This document shows positions 22,701-33,775 of a DNA stretch of 64,000 nt, one piece after another (position 1 is the first letter of the stretch; each line of letters opens with the position of its first letter). The notes beneath the pieces were generated by a model. It had not been told where the DNA came from and did no database searches. It saw nothing but the letters and a program-made list of their open reading frames with translations. The translations under genes were made by a program, and so were the position numbers. The stretch is from Puccinellia tenuiflora (lineage: Eukaryota > Streptophyta > Magnoliopsida > Poales > Poaceae): assembly GCA_012064385.1 (NCBI GenBank), contig QRDG01000067.1, positions 121,653-185,652 of the forward strand, in the 5' to 3' direction.

Positions 22701-22923
22701 GGAGGCGGAAGCCTGGCGGGTGGCATCCGGCTTCCCTCTGGAAAAGGAGGACGGCACAACGCTGGACGACCAGGATCGCAAAAAAATACTTCACTCTGTC
22801 TCCGGCTATGCCAGCAAGATTGCCAACATGGTCTCCTTGACCACCATCTTCAAGGAATGCCGTGCCCGCCGACTCCTGTCCAATCAGATGATGACAATGA
22901 GGCAGCGGAGAAAATCATCATGA
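19710..22923 (+). pseudogene. Opposing gene of element A: 'putative gypsy-type transposon' (Transposase_28-like) protein
   Basis: Exon 1 (19710-20903) gives 398 codons: an Ala/Ser/acidic N-terminus, then a conserved globular block (about residues 150-330) containing HVIRGFSLLPSAFLIDLL and LFEGYLGIKPRLDFF. That block matches in kind the opposing gene of element B and the Pfam family of plant gypsy-type transposon proteins. Further blocks with plausible GT-AG junctions follow at about 20981-21165, 21243-21732, 21905-22045 and 22115-22370 (coiled coil with ELANKDAIIEGFEAD). The last is 22450-22923. A TAG at 21086-21088 in exon 2, a frameshift in the third block and one near 22857 make this copy non-functional. 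Its role in the element is unknown. It is not a proven transposase. Confidence 0.7.
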
Positions 22924-23543
22924 GCCGAATTTGCTCGCTGAGTCGGCCATCCTGAAAATGTAATGGAAACATGTAAGCCGTCCAAAACAATGTATATGTC
23001 CAGAGATAACTTAAGCCTTTTGCTGAATGCTAGTCAGCTTTATTTTTTGCAAATTTGCAATTTTTATGCCTCAGTTTATTCTGGACNGATGAACGCCTTC
23101 ATTCCAGTGCTCGTGGAGGTGCCAAGACGGCCTTGGGCTTGATGATGGCACATTACCCGGAGGCAGAAGCATGGCAAGTGGCATCCGGCTTCCCTCTTGA
23201 AAAGGAGGACGGCACGCCGCTGGACGACCAAGATCGCAAGAAGATCCTTTGGTCCGTCTCCGGTTATGCCAGTAAGATTGCCAACATGGTCTCCTTGACC
23301 ACCATCTTCAAGGAGATGCCGTGTCCGCCAACTCCTGTTCAATCAGATGAAGATACTGAGGCGGCGGAGAAATCGTCCTGAGCCGAACTTGCTCGTTGAG
23401 CCGGCTATCCTGAAAATGTAATGGGCAACATGTAAAGCGTCCAAACAATGTATATGTCTAGAACTAACTTAGCCTTTTGCTGTACGTTAATCAGCTTTAT
23501 ATTTTGCAAACTTGCAATTTTATGCCTCAGTTAAATCTGGCCT
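22630..23543 (+). repeat. Imperfect 456-bp tandem duplication around an ambiguous base
   Basis: 22630-23086 is repeated at 23088-23543 with about 93 percent identity by eye. The two copies are separated by a single N at 23087. The repeated segment is the last exon and 3' end of the opposing gene; the second copy keeps the frame that is lost in the first (ending VQSDEDTEAAEKSS). This looks like two overlapping but non-identical contigs joined end to end. Confidence 0.8.
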
Positions 23544-23909
23544 TGACGCCTTAGCCTTTAAGCGCCGGCAACCTATGGCGAAGCTAACTCGCTGAGCAAC
23601 AGGGTACGCAATGACCAATCTGTTTAGACTCAGAACAAGTGCCGCCTTTAGGTGCCGAAACGCTTTGAAGCAACCCGGCGCAAAAAGCTAGCAGACAAAT
23701 ATTAATTTGACAAAACGTTGATTTTTCATCACCTTAAGGCGGATTCAACATGAAAGAGTTTATCAACAAGAGCAACACAGGCAATTTCGGGTAAACAGAC
23801 TAACAATAAGATCATAGGGAAATAAAGGATGGTACAGATTCTCGAATTCGACATGAGAGAAACCAATTTTTATTTCATGATCACATTGACATGGTTACAA
23901 TAGAATTTG
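23544..23909. other. Spacer between pol end and opposing gene end of element A
   Basis: This is the convergent 3' region between the plus-strand opposing gene and the minus-strand pol. No frame or repeat is recognised. It must hold both transcription end sites if both genes are expressed. Confidence 0.4.
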
Positions 23910-26900
23910 CTAAGTGTAAAAAGGACGTAGCTGAGCGATATTCCACGGACGTTTCGTCTCATCTAAGTCGTCATCTACATGCCTTTTCCTCTTGCGACCT
24001 TTCTTCCTAGGATCTTTCTTTGAATCCCTTAAGTCGAGGAGATAATATGACCCGTTTTTCAGAACTTTGCTGATAACGAAAGGCCCTTCCCATGGCGGGG
24101 ATAGTTTGTGTTGCCGGCTTTGCACAAGCCGCAACACTAAGTCGCCTTCTCGAAAGATCGATTCCGCACTCTACGGCTCTGGTAACGACGTAGATCTTGT
24201 TGATAGATGGCGGATCTTTGGAGAGCTAACTCTCTTTCTTCTTCGAGGATATCTAAGCCGTCCTTGCGTGCTTCTTCTGCGTCTTCTTTGACGTAGGCTG
24301 CGACTCTAGGTGAATCGTGGATCATGTCGGATGGGAGCACCGCTTCTGCACCATAGACCAGGAAGAAAGGGGTGAAGCCGGTTGATCTATTTGTGGTAGT
24401 ACAAATACTCCATAAGACCGCCGGCAATTCATCAACCCAAGCGCCGGCTGCTCGATGCAAAGGAGTTTCAAGCCTCGGCTTAATACCCTGCAGAATAATG
24501 CCATTAGTGCGCTCTACCTGTCCATTGGATTGCGGGTGTGCCACCGATGCCACATCGAGTCGGATCTTTGATCGGCTACAGAACTTCGCTAGCTCACCGA
24601 CGGCAAGTTTGTGCCATTGTCAGTGATAATGCTATGCGGTATGCCGAATCGAGTTGTAATCTCGACGATGAACTTTGTTGCTGTAGCTCCGTCGAGTTTC
24701 TTGATGGGCTTTGCCTCCACCCACTTTGTGAATTTGTCGACCGCCACCAGCAGGTGGGTTAAGCCTCCTCTCGCCGTCTTAAAGGGTCCTACCATGTCGA
24801 GCCCCCAGACCGCGAACGGCCAAGTGATAGGGATTGTTCGGAGCTCCTGAGCCGGCAAGTGAACCTGCTTTGCGTAGCGCTGACATCCTTCACAAGTCTT
24901 GACGATGTTGATAGCATCCTCTTTAGCCGTCAGCCAAAAGAATCCGTGCCGAAACGCCTTGGCGACTAACGCCTTTGCCGCCACGTGATGCCCACATTCG
25001 CCGGAGTGAATTTCTTCTAAGATTTGCCGTCCTTCCTCTGGGGAGACGCATCTTTGGAAAATGCCGGATGTGCTCCTCTTGTAGAGTTGTCCGTCAATAA
25101 TCATGTACGCCTTTGCTCGACGCTCAATTTGACGGCTTAGCACCTCGTCGTCTTTAGGCAGTTTCTTATTAACCAAGAAATCAATGTAGGGTGTGGTCCA
25201 ATCTGGAGTTACCAAGCACACCTGAATTGATTCTACCGACAAAGGGTAATCTTCATCGCCGCCTTTGATGGACGGCTTGTGAAGGTGATGGAGGAATACG
25301 TCTGGTGGCACTGCCTTTTTCTTGGATCCTATTCTGGCCAAGGCATCAGCAGCTTCATTGTCATCTCGGGAGATATGTCGAACCTCTAAGCCGGCAAAGC
25401 ATCGGCCGAATTCGTCGACTGTTCTTCTGTATTCCGCCATTGTGGGACTCTTTGTGTCCCAACAACCATCAAGTTGCTGCACAACCAGATCTGAGTCGCC
25501 ATAGCAGAGGATGCGCTGTACTCCCAATTCCTTAGCCATGTGAAGACCATGAAGGAGAGCCTCATACTCTGCTACATTGTTGGTGGCATTGAAGTGGATT
25601 CGGAGGACATAACTGAGCTTATCACCCTTAGGCGATTTTAGAACTACTCCAGCCCCCGAGCCTTCCTTCATCTTCGAGCCATCGAAGTGCATTATCCAGT
25701 ACTGAGAATCCGGCAAAGGTGTGCTTTCCATCGCCTCTGTCCAATCTGCAACAAAGTCGGCTAAGACCTGAGATTTGATGGCGGTCCTCGGCTTGTACTG
25801 GATGTCGAAAGCTGCTAATTCGATGCCCCATTTGGCGACTCGACCCGTTGCGTCGGCATTGTTGATGATTTCCCTTAACGGAGCCTTGCTGACCACCATG
25901 ACTGTGTGATCATGGAAGTAATGACGCAGTTTCCTGGCGGCAAAGAATACGCCATAGGCTAACTTCTGGTAGTGGGGATAGCGCTGCTTTGAATCTGAGA
26001 ATACCTCGCTAATAAAATAGACGGGGCGCTGATCCGGCCATTGCTTTCCCTCTTCTAGGCGCTCAACTACAATGACGGCACTGATAACAAAGTTTGTGGC
26101 CGACAAATAGAGCAAGAGTGGCTCTCTTTCCTTTGGAGCCGCCAAGATTGGAGCATGCGTCAATGTATACTTCAGCTGAGCTAAGGCTGCTTCTGCTTCC
26201 TCCGTCCAGACGAAACTATCCGACTTTTTGAGGAGTTTATACAGAGGCAAAGCTTTATCTCCAAGCCGGCTGATGAAACGGCTTACAGCCGCAGCGGAAC
26301 CCATAAGCCGCTGTATGTCCTTCAGACAAGTCGGCTTCTCGATGTTCTGAATCGCCTTTATCTTTTCCGGGTTAACTTCAATTCCCCTTTGGGAAACAAT
26401 GAAGCCCAGAAGCTTGCCTGCGGGTACACCGAAGACGCATTTTGCCGGATTAAGCTTCATCTGGTACTCCCTTAGGTTTGCAAAGGTTTCCGACAGATCG
26501 GTGATGAGATCTCCACGCTTCTTCGACATGACTGCAATGTCATCAACATAGACGTGAACATTGCAGCCAATTTGTTTGTCCAAACACCGCTGCATACACC
26601 TTTGGTAAGTAGCACCGGCATTCTTTAAGCCGAACGGCATTGTGACATAGCAATAATTGCCATACGGCGTAGTGAAGGATGTCTTGATTTGATCTGACTC
26701 CTTCATCTTTATCTGATGGTAACCCGAATAAGCGTCCAGGAAACATAGCATCTCTGAGCCGGCGGTTGAATCGATGACCTGATCGATGCGCGGTAAAGCG
26801 AACGGATCTTTAGGGTAGGCTTTGTTTAAGCCGGTGAAATCAATGCACATACGCAGCTCCGAGGTGTTCTTCTTTGGGACTAGTACGGGATTTGCTAACC

Positions 26901-28385
26901 AATCAGTGTGGACAACTTCACGAATGAATTTGGCCGCTGTGAGCCTTAGGATCTCCTTTCCAACCGCCTTGCGCTTCTCAGTTCCGAGCCGATGAAGGCC
27001 TTGCTTGACCGGCTTTGCGTCCTTGTTGACTTTTAGTGAGTGCTCGGCAAGTTTCCTCGGGACACCTGGCATGTCAGATGGTGACCAGGCAAATATGTCC
27101 CGGTTCTCACGGAGAAACTTGACGAGCTCGCCTTCCTATTTGTCGTCGAGACCGGTGCCGATGATGGCCTCCTTTGTCAGATCCTCCTTTGAGAGCTTGA
27201 TTTTCTTGGTGTCATCCTTTGGCTTGAAGCTTGAGTCGACTTTAGAGGACGGCTTTTCAGTTGCCGGCATCTCATCGGGACCAATTGTTTTCTTGAGGTC
27301 CTCCAACTCTTCCCTGCAGATTGCTTGTTCAGCATGGACGGCATTGGAGGCCTCGCATTCCTTGGCTTTCTTGAAGTCTCCCTTAACTGTGATGACGCCA
27401 TTGGGTCCCGGCATTTTCAGCATGCTGTAGATGTAGCAGGGCCGAGCCATAAACTTGGCGAAAGCCGGACGTCCAAAGATTGCATGGTATGCACTTCTGA
27501 AGGGAACCACCTCAAAAGAGACGTCCTCAGTCCGAAAATTATCGGCTTCACCAAAGGTGACCTTCAGGGTAATTTGCCCCATCGAGTAAGCTTGTCGTCC
27601 CGGCACAATCCCATGAAACTTCACAGTACTGTGGGTGAGTTGTGACTCGGAAATTCGCATCCTCCTTAACATTGCGGCGTAAAGTATGTTGATACTGCTG
27701 CCGCCATCCATGAGAATCTTTGTCAACTTGTACTTGTCAAATATTGGGCTGACGACTAAGGCGTAGGTGCGCTTTGCAGGAACTCTATCCGGATGATCGC
27801 TGCGATCCCATGTGATGGGTGTGTCGGACCAATCCAAATATTGAGGAACTGCGGGCACCGTAGCGTTGAGTTCTCGCCAGGCCGCCTTTTCTTTGCGTGA
27901 AGAATCTGTTGCCAGGTTGACGATGAGACTTTCGGCATGCTTAGGGAATTTGCTGCCTTTTTCTTTGGAGGCAGCATCATCCGACTCTGAAGCAGCTTCC
28001 TCCTTCTCTTTGTCGTCCTTCCTGGATTTGCGCTTGTTCCTTGACTTGCCGGCTTTGGGGTCCTTAGCGATGTCTCGATTAATGTGACATTGCTGGAGCG
28101 TGTGAGAACTTGTCCCATCTGGCCTCAGATGATGGACATAGGGGTTGTGTTTGATGTCGTCATACTTCACCGCTGGTGGCCGGGATGATTGGTTATTTGC
28201 CGGTTTCTTGCCTTGCCATTTGCCATTGCTTGAACCACCCTTTCCAAAGGTGGCAACGACCTCATGAGAAGGGCCGGCTTGGTCTTCAAACTTCTTTTTC
28301 CCGGACTCGCGTCGGCGGCTTTCGGCATCCTCCCTGTTGTCATCATCAGCGGTGGCGTACTTGTTTGCACAAGCGAGTAAGCCCC
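23910..28385 (-). pseudogene. Element A pol: protease, RT, RNase H, second RNase H, integrase
   Basis: Read right to left. A Lys-rich gag tail and protease with KILMDGGSSINILYA lie at about 27690. RT follows with CIDFTGLNKAYPKDPF and catalytic HVYVDDIAVMS (about 26540). Then come the Gypsy RNase H, a second RNase H with HFDGSKMKEGSGAGVVL and YGDSDLVVQQL (about 25480-25700), and integrase with HHCC-type HSGECGHH, GLDMVGPF and ITDNGTN, completed by NGQVERTNG. Lesions: an in-frame TAG at 27136-27138 between protease and RT, a frameshift near 24600 in the integrase core, and another near 24140. The frame ends at 23910. Pol proteins copy the element RNA and insert the cDNA. Confidence 0.9.
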
Positions 28386-30595
28386 CCCAAAGTTTCCGAC
28401 TCGTCGCTGTAGATCATGAAGCGGAAAGTCGTCCCCTTCCTCAGAGATTGTTTGAAAGCGTGGATCGCCTGAGTTTCTGAGACGCCTTCGCAAGCGTTCT
28501 TGATTTCGCTCCATCGTGAAACGAACTCACGGCTAGACTCGTTCCTTTGCTGTACGCACCGCTGTAAGTCGAAAATCGACTTTGGGCGCTTATATGTGCC
28601 CTGGAAGTGCTGGATAAAAACACGCTTCATATCACTCCAGGTATGAACTGTCCTTTCGGGCAGGCCTTCAATCCACATGCGTGCCGTCCCGGTTAACATC
28701 AGGGGCAAGAATCGCACTGCCGAGTCGGCGCTGCCTTGATATATGTCGCAGGCACTAACATAATCTGAGAGCCAGGTCTCAGGATTAGCCGTACCGCTGT
28801 ACTTCTCAACCATTTTTGTTACGTTCGACAAAGTGGGAGGTAGAATTTGCTCTCTGATTGTTCTGCCAAAACACTTGGGGCCGAGGTATTGGGCATCTCT
28901 GGCCGACTTCCTCTCCTCGATTAGGCTTCGAACATCATTGGCTGGTGGCGGTTTAGCAACCGACTTTTCTTGTCTTGGTTCTTCCCTGTGACGGCTTTGG
29001 CTCGCCCGGCTTGCATTACGCGGAGGGCTTGGAGTCCTTTGTCGTCGTGGAGGGGGTATGTATTTGGAAGTGTTATCTCCCTCTTTGCGCGGTGGAGGCG
29101 GCGGTGGAGGTGGCATATGACCTCTGTTTCCCTCCCTTCGGGGTTGATTTTCCCCTTCATGTCGTCGCTCCTGGCGGGGTGGAGCCACCTTTTCCGTGCG
29201 AGGATCCTCCTTTCGCTCTCGGCTCCGATGCGTTTCCTGACCAGCTTCACGATGGCGTGAAGAACCTGTCCGGGATTCCGCGCCTCTAGGATGCTTGTCC
29301 TTCGGGTCCTTGCTGCCTTTGTTGTGACTGCTTGAGCCGGCCGGGTCGTCATCTGGGTCGGCAGGGGCAGCAGCCATTGGCTTGTTAGCGGTTGACTTGC
29401 AAAGGCGAGAATCATCAACGAGCCGCCCTGTTTTGACTTGCGAATCATTCTGCTGCTGCTGTGCAACCTCCAGTAGATAAGCCGAATATTTAAGCCGAGC
29501 GTCACGATCCAGAGATTTGTCGAACATGACCTCCTGGGCAGCCTCCATATTTTTGGCTGGGGTATTGAAGTAACACAGATTTGTCACCGGGTCACGTCGG
29601 TGGTGGTACTTCCTCCAGACTGAATCTACATGGTCGGCTTCCCACTTGCTACGGAAATCCAGCCTCTTATGCAGGTTCTTATCACGAGCCGGACGGAAGA
29701 CATCGTCAGCCCCCTTTTCCCCCTGCTTTCGGATGAACTTCGTTTCCTTGTTTGTGAGCTCAACTTCACGCTCTACTATCTGGGCGGCTTGCTCCTCAAG
29801 TAGGGCGCGGCGCTTCTCAATGTCGTCCAGCGATGCGTTTGGAGGGAGTGGCGTCAACAGTTGCTTGCAGCTTGCCATCTTTCTTTCGTGCTCCCTCTGC
29901 GCCGTGTCGCCGGTCTTAGCGTCAATGTCGTCTTCTCCGGCCGGCCTTCTGTCTGCCCCCTTTGATGGAGCCAGTGGTGGTACGAAATCCACCTTGAGAT
30001 TTCCGGCTTGCGGAGTTTTTTCTTCGCCATTGGCGGTTTTCGAGGTGTTGGGGTCGGCATTAGGATCCGAGATGTTTCCCATCAAGACCTCGACAGGGCG
30101 TCCCAAGCAGGACGCCACCTTCCGACTGAAATCGTCGGATTCTCCTTCAGACTCAGGGTCTTGCTCCATAGGAGCAGTGTCCACTGATCCGGCTTCTGAA
30201 TCTGCGTCCATCTGCAAAGCAGGAAGGATTGACTCAGGTAGTGTCATCGACTCGTTTGAGTCGGATTCTCCAGCCATGCCGACGAAGTGGAAACCTGGCG
30301 CTGCCCCTGAGGTTGCGTCATCTTCGGAGTCTTCATCGTCAGCATCAAACGCCAGATCCAGATCAGCTAGCTCCTCAGAGTCTAGGTCCGATCCGTCTTC
30401 AAAATTGTAGGGGTGGGTGGTGGGCAAACTCGATGTGAACCCGAGATCGTCCAAAGCCTGGGCGGTGAAGCCGACGAAGATGTCAAAACCGCCGATGGAG
30501 ACCGTGGACCAGCCGGCGGGATCCTCCTTTGTGGGCGTCCAGAGGCCGTCGTTGAAGACGTGGCCGGCTCCCGATTCGTCGAAGTAGCTCACCAT
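28346..30595 (-). pseudogene. Element A gag
   Basis: The ATG at 30595 (MVSYFDESG) was chosen as the first one clear of the PBS; the frame is open to about 30670. It has a long acidic N-terminal region, a Lys/Arg/Pro-rich linker with an eight-proline run, and then the capsid domain containing GTARMWIEGLPERTVHTW and QHFQGTYKRPKSIFDLQ (about 28590-28680). The frame is lost at a run of seven G (plus-strand C, 28381-28387), after which protease continues in another frame. Without the extra base gag and pol would be one frame. Whether this is mutation, sequencing error or recoding cannot be told here. Confidence 0.85.
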
Positions 30596-30664
30596 GCCGA
30601 CCGCGATGGTGTCGCCGACTCCGCCTGCAGCTCCTGGACATATCGAAACCCCAGAGGTCTCCTG

Positions 30665-30681
30665 CCCCACGGTGGGCTCGT
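30665..30681 (-). other. Element A primer binding site (probable)
   Basis: Directly inside the right LTR the minus strand reads CGAGCCCACCGTGGGGC. This resembles the tRNA-type PBS TGGCGCCCACCGTGGGGC used by plant Gypsy elements, with a changed first few bases. The match from memory is imperfect at the 5' end. Confidence 0.5.
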
Positions 30682-31181
30682 GGTATTGTCGAATCTAGCC
30701 GCGGCAGGGGTGCCATCGAGCTAGGTAGAGTGAGGGGTTTTGGAGTCATGGGGTGATCCGGCGACATAGAGGCGAGTTTACCCAGCTTCGGATCCCACGT
30801 CGGTGGCGAGATCCTACGTGCTGCTATAATTCACTATAAGGCAATATCGCCGAGTTACAGTGGATTGAGGTTGGGATTGTACGTGCCCTTAGGCGTCCCA
30901 GGGGCCGGCTTATAAAGGCGTCCAGACCCTGGGCTTACAGGAAACCTAACCGACTAAGAACTAAGTCCTACTCTAACCCGGCTTGGGGCTTGCCTTGTGG
31001 GCTAAGTCTTCTGCAATGCGGGCCGGCTTCTAGAGTCTTCCCTTAGCCGGATGGGCCTCCCGTGCTTCAGCATACTGGGCCGCCCGGTAAGCCGAATCCG
31101 GCTTACCACCACTTTGGGCCACCCTGGTCTGCTGGCTTTTAATCTTCTCTGCGAGGACCCCTGTTCGGCATAACCCCAACA
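30682..31181 (-). repeat. Element A 5' LTR (right)
   Basis: Aligns with 18704-19208 throughout and ends CCCCAACA (plus) at 31181, i.e. TGTTGGGG on the minus strand. A TATA-like stretch lies at 30909-30918. To its right begins element B in the middle of pol. Confidence 0.85.
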
Positions 31182-32553
31182 AGGTCCTCGGTCAAGCAAC
31201 CAGCGGTAAACATGAGCATCAATGAGGAGCTCCCACCAGCCCCATCAAGTGGAGCACCAAACTGCGGGCTGCCCTCAGGCGATCGCCTGCTGATGACCCT
31301 GGTACGCCAAGACACTGGTTGGATCAACGAGATCAAGAGCTACTTGCAAGATCGAGTCCTTCCCGAAGAAGATGCAGAGGCCGAGAAGGTTGCTCGCCAG
31401 GCCAACTCCTACTGCCTTCAGACGGAGACTTGTACCGTAAGCGCCCCAATGGGGTTGCGTTGCGGTGTATCCCTGCCGAGGAAGGCCGCCAGCTTATCAA
31501 CGACATCCACAGCGGAGAGTGCGGCCATCATTCATCCTCACGCACCCTCGCAGGCAAGGTCTTACGGAGTGGCTTCTACTGGTCTTCAGTGCTTCAAGAT
31601 GCAGCCGCCATCATCCAGTCCTGCGACGCCTGCCAATTCCACGCCAAGCAAATTCACCAGCCTGCGCAAGGACTCCAAACTATCCCGCTCTCCTGGCCGT
31701 TCGCGGTCTGGGGGCTGGATCTTCTGGGACCTTTCCCGCGAGCGCTCGGGGGCTACCGCTACCTCTACGTCTCCATCGACAAGTTCACCAAGTGGCCTGA
31801 GGTGGAACCCGTGCGCACCATCTCGGCAAACTCAGCGGTAAAGTTCATCAGGAGCTTGGTCTGCCGCTTTGGCATGCCCAACCGCATCATCACCGACAAC
31901 GGCTCGCAATTCATCAGCGGCGCCTTCAAGTCCTACTGCGGCAGCCTCAGCACCCAAATCTGCTACGCCTCGGTGGCTCACCCACGAAGCAACGGGCAGG
32001 CTGAGCGAGCCAACGCCGAGGTGCTCAAGGGCCTCAAGACGAGAAGCGTCAACCGCCTCAAGGCCAGCGGCAAGCACTGGATCGAAGAGCTCCCCTCGGT
32101 GCTCTGGTCCATCCGCACCACGCCAACGAACCCCACTGGCGAGACGCCGTTCTCCCTCGTCTATGGCGCTGAAGCTGTTCTCCCCAGCGAGATCACCCAC
32201 GACTCTCCACAAGTCTTGGCCTTCAAGGAGGCTGAGCTGGACGAACTCCGCAACGACGACCTGCTGCTGCTCGAGGGGCTACGCCGCAATGCGGCCCTGA
32301 GAGCAGCAAGGTACCAGTAAGACCTCCGTCGCTACCACTGTCGCCACATCCGCCCGTGCACTCTCGAAGCAGGAGACCTTGTCCTGAGGAGAATCCTCTC
32401 CAGGGCAGGCCTCCACAAGCTCTCGCCAATGTGGGAAGGACCCTACAGGGTCGTGCACATCGCCAGGCCTGGCTCCGCACGGCTCGAGACGGAGGACGGC
32501 ATTCCTGTCGCCAACCCCTGGAACATCCAGCACCTGCGCAAGTTCTACCCCTG
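31182..32553 (+). pseudogene. Element B integrase region of pol, broken
   Basis: The first frame (31212 on) has WINEIKSYLQDRVLP, the linker before integrase. A frameshift near 31425 leads into the frame carrying HSGECGHHSSSRTL and CDACQFHAK (zinc-binding HHCC), then GLDLLGPF, ITDNGSQF and NGQAERAN, the three DDE catalytic positions. A premature TAA at 32318-32320 is followed in the same frame by the C-terminal GDLVLRRI and NPWNIQHLRKFYP, ending at about 32553. Integrase joins the cDNA to the host chromosome. Confidence 0.9.
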
Positions 32554-33775
32554 ATCGTCCTCGACGAGCAACTTTTTGCATCAAGGGAGAGCTTCGCGCC
32601 ATCATCCTCCACGAGGAAAATATTCGAGATCCCCTCTCTACTATACGTTGTCGCGGGCCGTTCGAGAAGACTCTCAAGCCACCGCGCCTCAACAAGGTGA
32701 CTTCTTCCAGCACCATGCCTTGGCAAGGTGGATCCCCATGCCCAGACATGGCGGACCACAGGCTCTACGAAGCTACCCCCGTATAGGGGCCCCCTCTGAG
32801 CTCTCTCTACATGCATCGCCTCGGGCCGCGAGAGTCTCAGCCACTCCATGTGGAACCCCATGCCCAGACATGGCGGATTTTGTACTTCTGGTCACGCCAG
32901 TGTAATGAACCCTTGTTTCAGGTCACTTTGAACCTCTGCGCTTCGCGCCAGCATATGTCGTTGCTTCGGTAAGCAGTTATATTATTGCATTTCATCCTTG
33001 CTCGTATGATCCCTCCTGTGCATCTCGCGAGCGGGGGCTGAGCATGGTGCCTGTGCCTCGGGAGCATCCCAGCAGCGCCTCAAACCCAAGGGATTCGAGC
33101 TCTGAACTCACGGGTCAGCTCTCATGTACGTCAACTCCCAAGGAGCTCTGAACTCATGGGCCAGCTCCCGTGCACGTCAACTCACCAAGGACCTTGGTGC
33201 CTGTTCTCCTCGCGAGACACATATGAAGGAACCTACGAGCGCGCATGAGTTATCTAGCTATGTATTGCTTGTGGGTATGCCTATCTGTCCAAGCGCAGGA
33301 AAGCAGGTTCAAAACAAGCCTCAGGCAACCTCGGGAGGAAAAACGCCTCATCAGGAAACCAATACCCTCTCCAAGGCAAAAACGCCTCGCGAAGCTAAGT
33401 CCAAACACTTGGTTAAATTTTCTTTCGCTGGTTTTTGTCCCTCAAGCCTCTTTTCTCTCTCCTATGCCTCATGGGCTGCTTGCGCATTAAAGGGAAGCCC
33501 CGAGCATCACGCCTCGGGAGCTCTTACTTCTCGAGGCCTCGCGCACCCCCCGGCCTTGTGGAGCCCTGACTCTCACATACCGAAGCGGCGGTGGTGTAGC
33601 GCTAAGAGAGGGTCCTAAGACGTAGAGCGAAAAATACATGAAGGGAAAGATAAAAGCCTCCCGAGAGACATTCACGAGCGCATTCAAGTAAAACTTAAAC
33701 AAGTCTTTACAAGGCTTTACAAGCAAAATACTAAGATAATGTGTGCCCCATGCACATCCAGCCGCAGGAAAGAGC
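32554..33775. other. Element B spacer between pol and opposing gene
   Basis: No gene. It contains a repeated CCCATGCCCAGACATGGCGGA (about 32738 and 32861) and a tandem duplication of about 48 bp built on GAGCTCTGAACTCA (about 33097 and 33145). It corresponds to the convergent spacer seen in element A. Confidence 0.5.

Larger units (their letters stand above)
18704..31181 (-). mobile_element. Element A: Ty3/Gypsy, Tat lineage, 12.5 kb, with opposing extra gene
   Basis: LTRs of 505 and 500 bp bracket gag, protease, RT, two RNase H regions and integrase on the minus strand, plus a multi-exon gene on the plus strand between pol and the 3' (left) LTR. This order and the second RNase H are hallmarks of the Tat lineage. 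The LTRs differ visibly (about 7 percent by eye), so it is not a recent insertion. Flanking 5-bp sequences (TGTCG and AGGTC) do not match, and an ambiguous base at 23087 divides it, so it may be a composite of two copies. Confidence 0.85.

Noticed and set aside
29646..30410. 254-codon plus-strand frame opposite element A gag
   Set aside because: Ser/Ala-rich mirror of the acidic gag N-terminus on the other strand; no start context or domain.
18699..31186. Target duplication for element A
   Set aside because: TGTCG and AGGTC do not match; shifting the LTR border by a few bases does not help.
31832..32861. Minus-strand frames opposite element B integrase
   Set aside because: Shadows of the integrase frame, which carries all the motifs on the plus strand.
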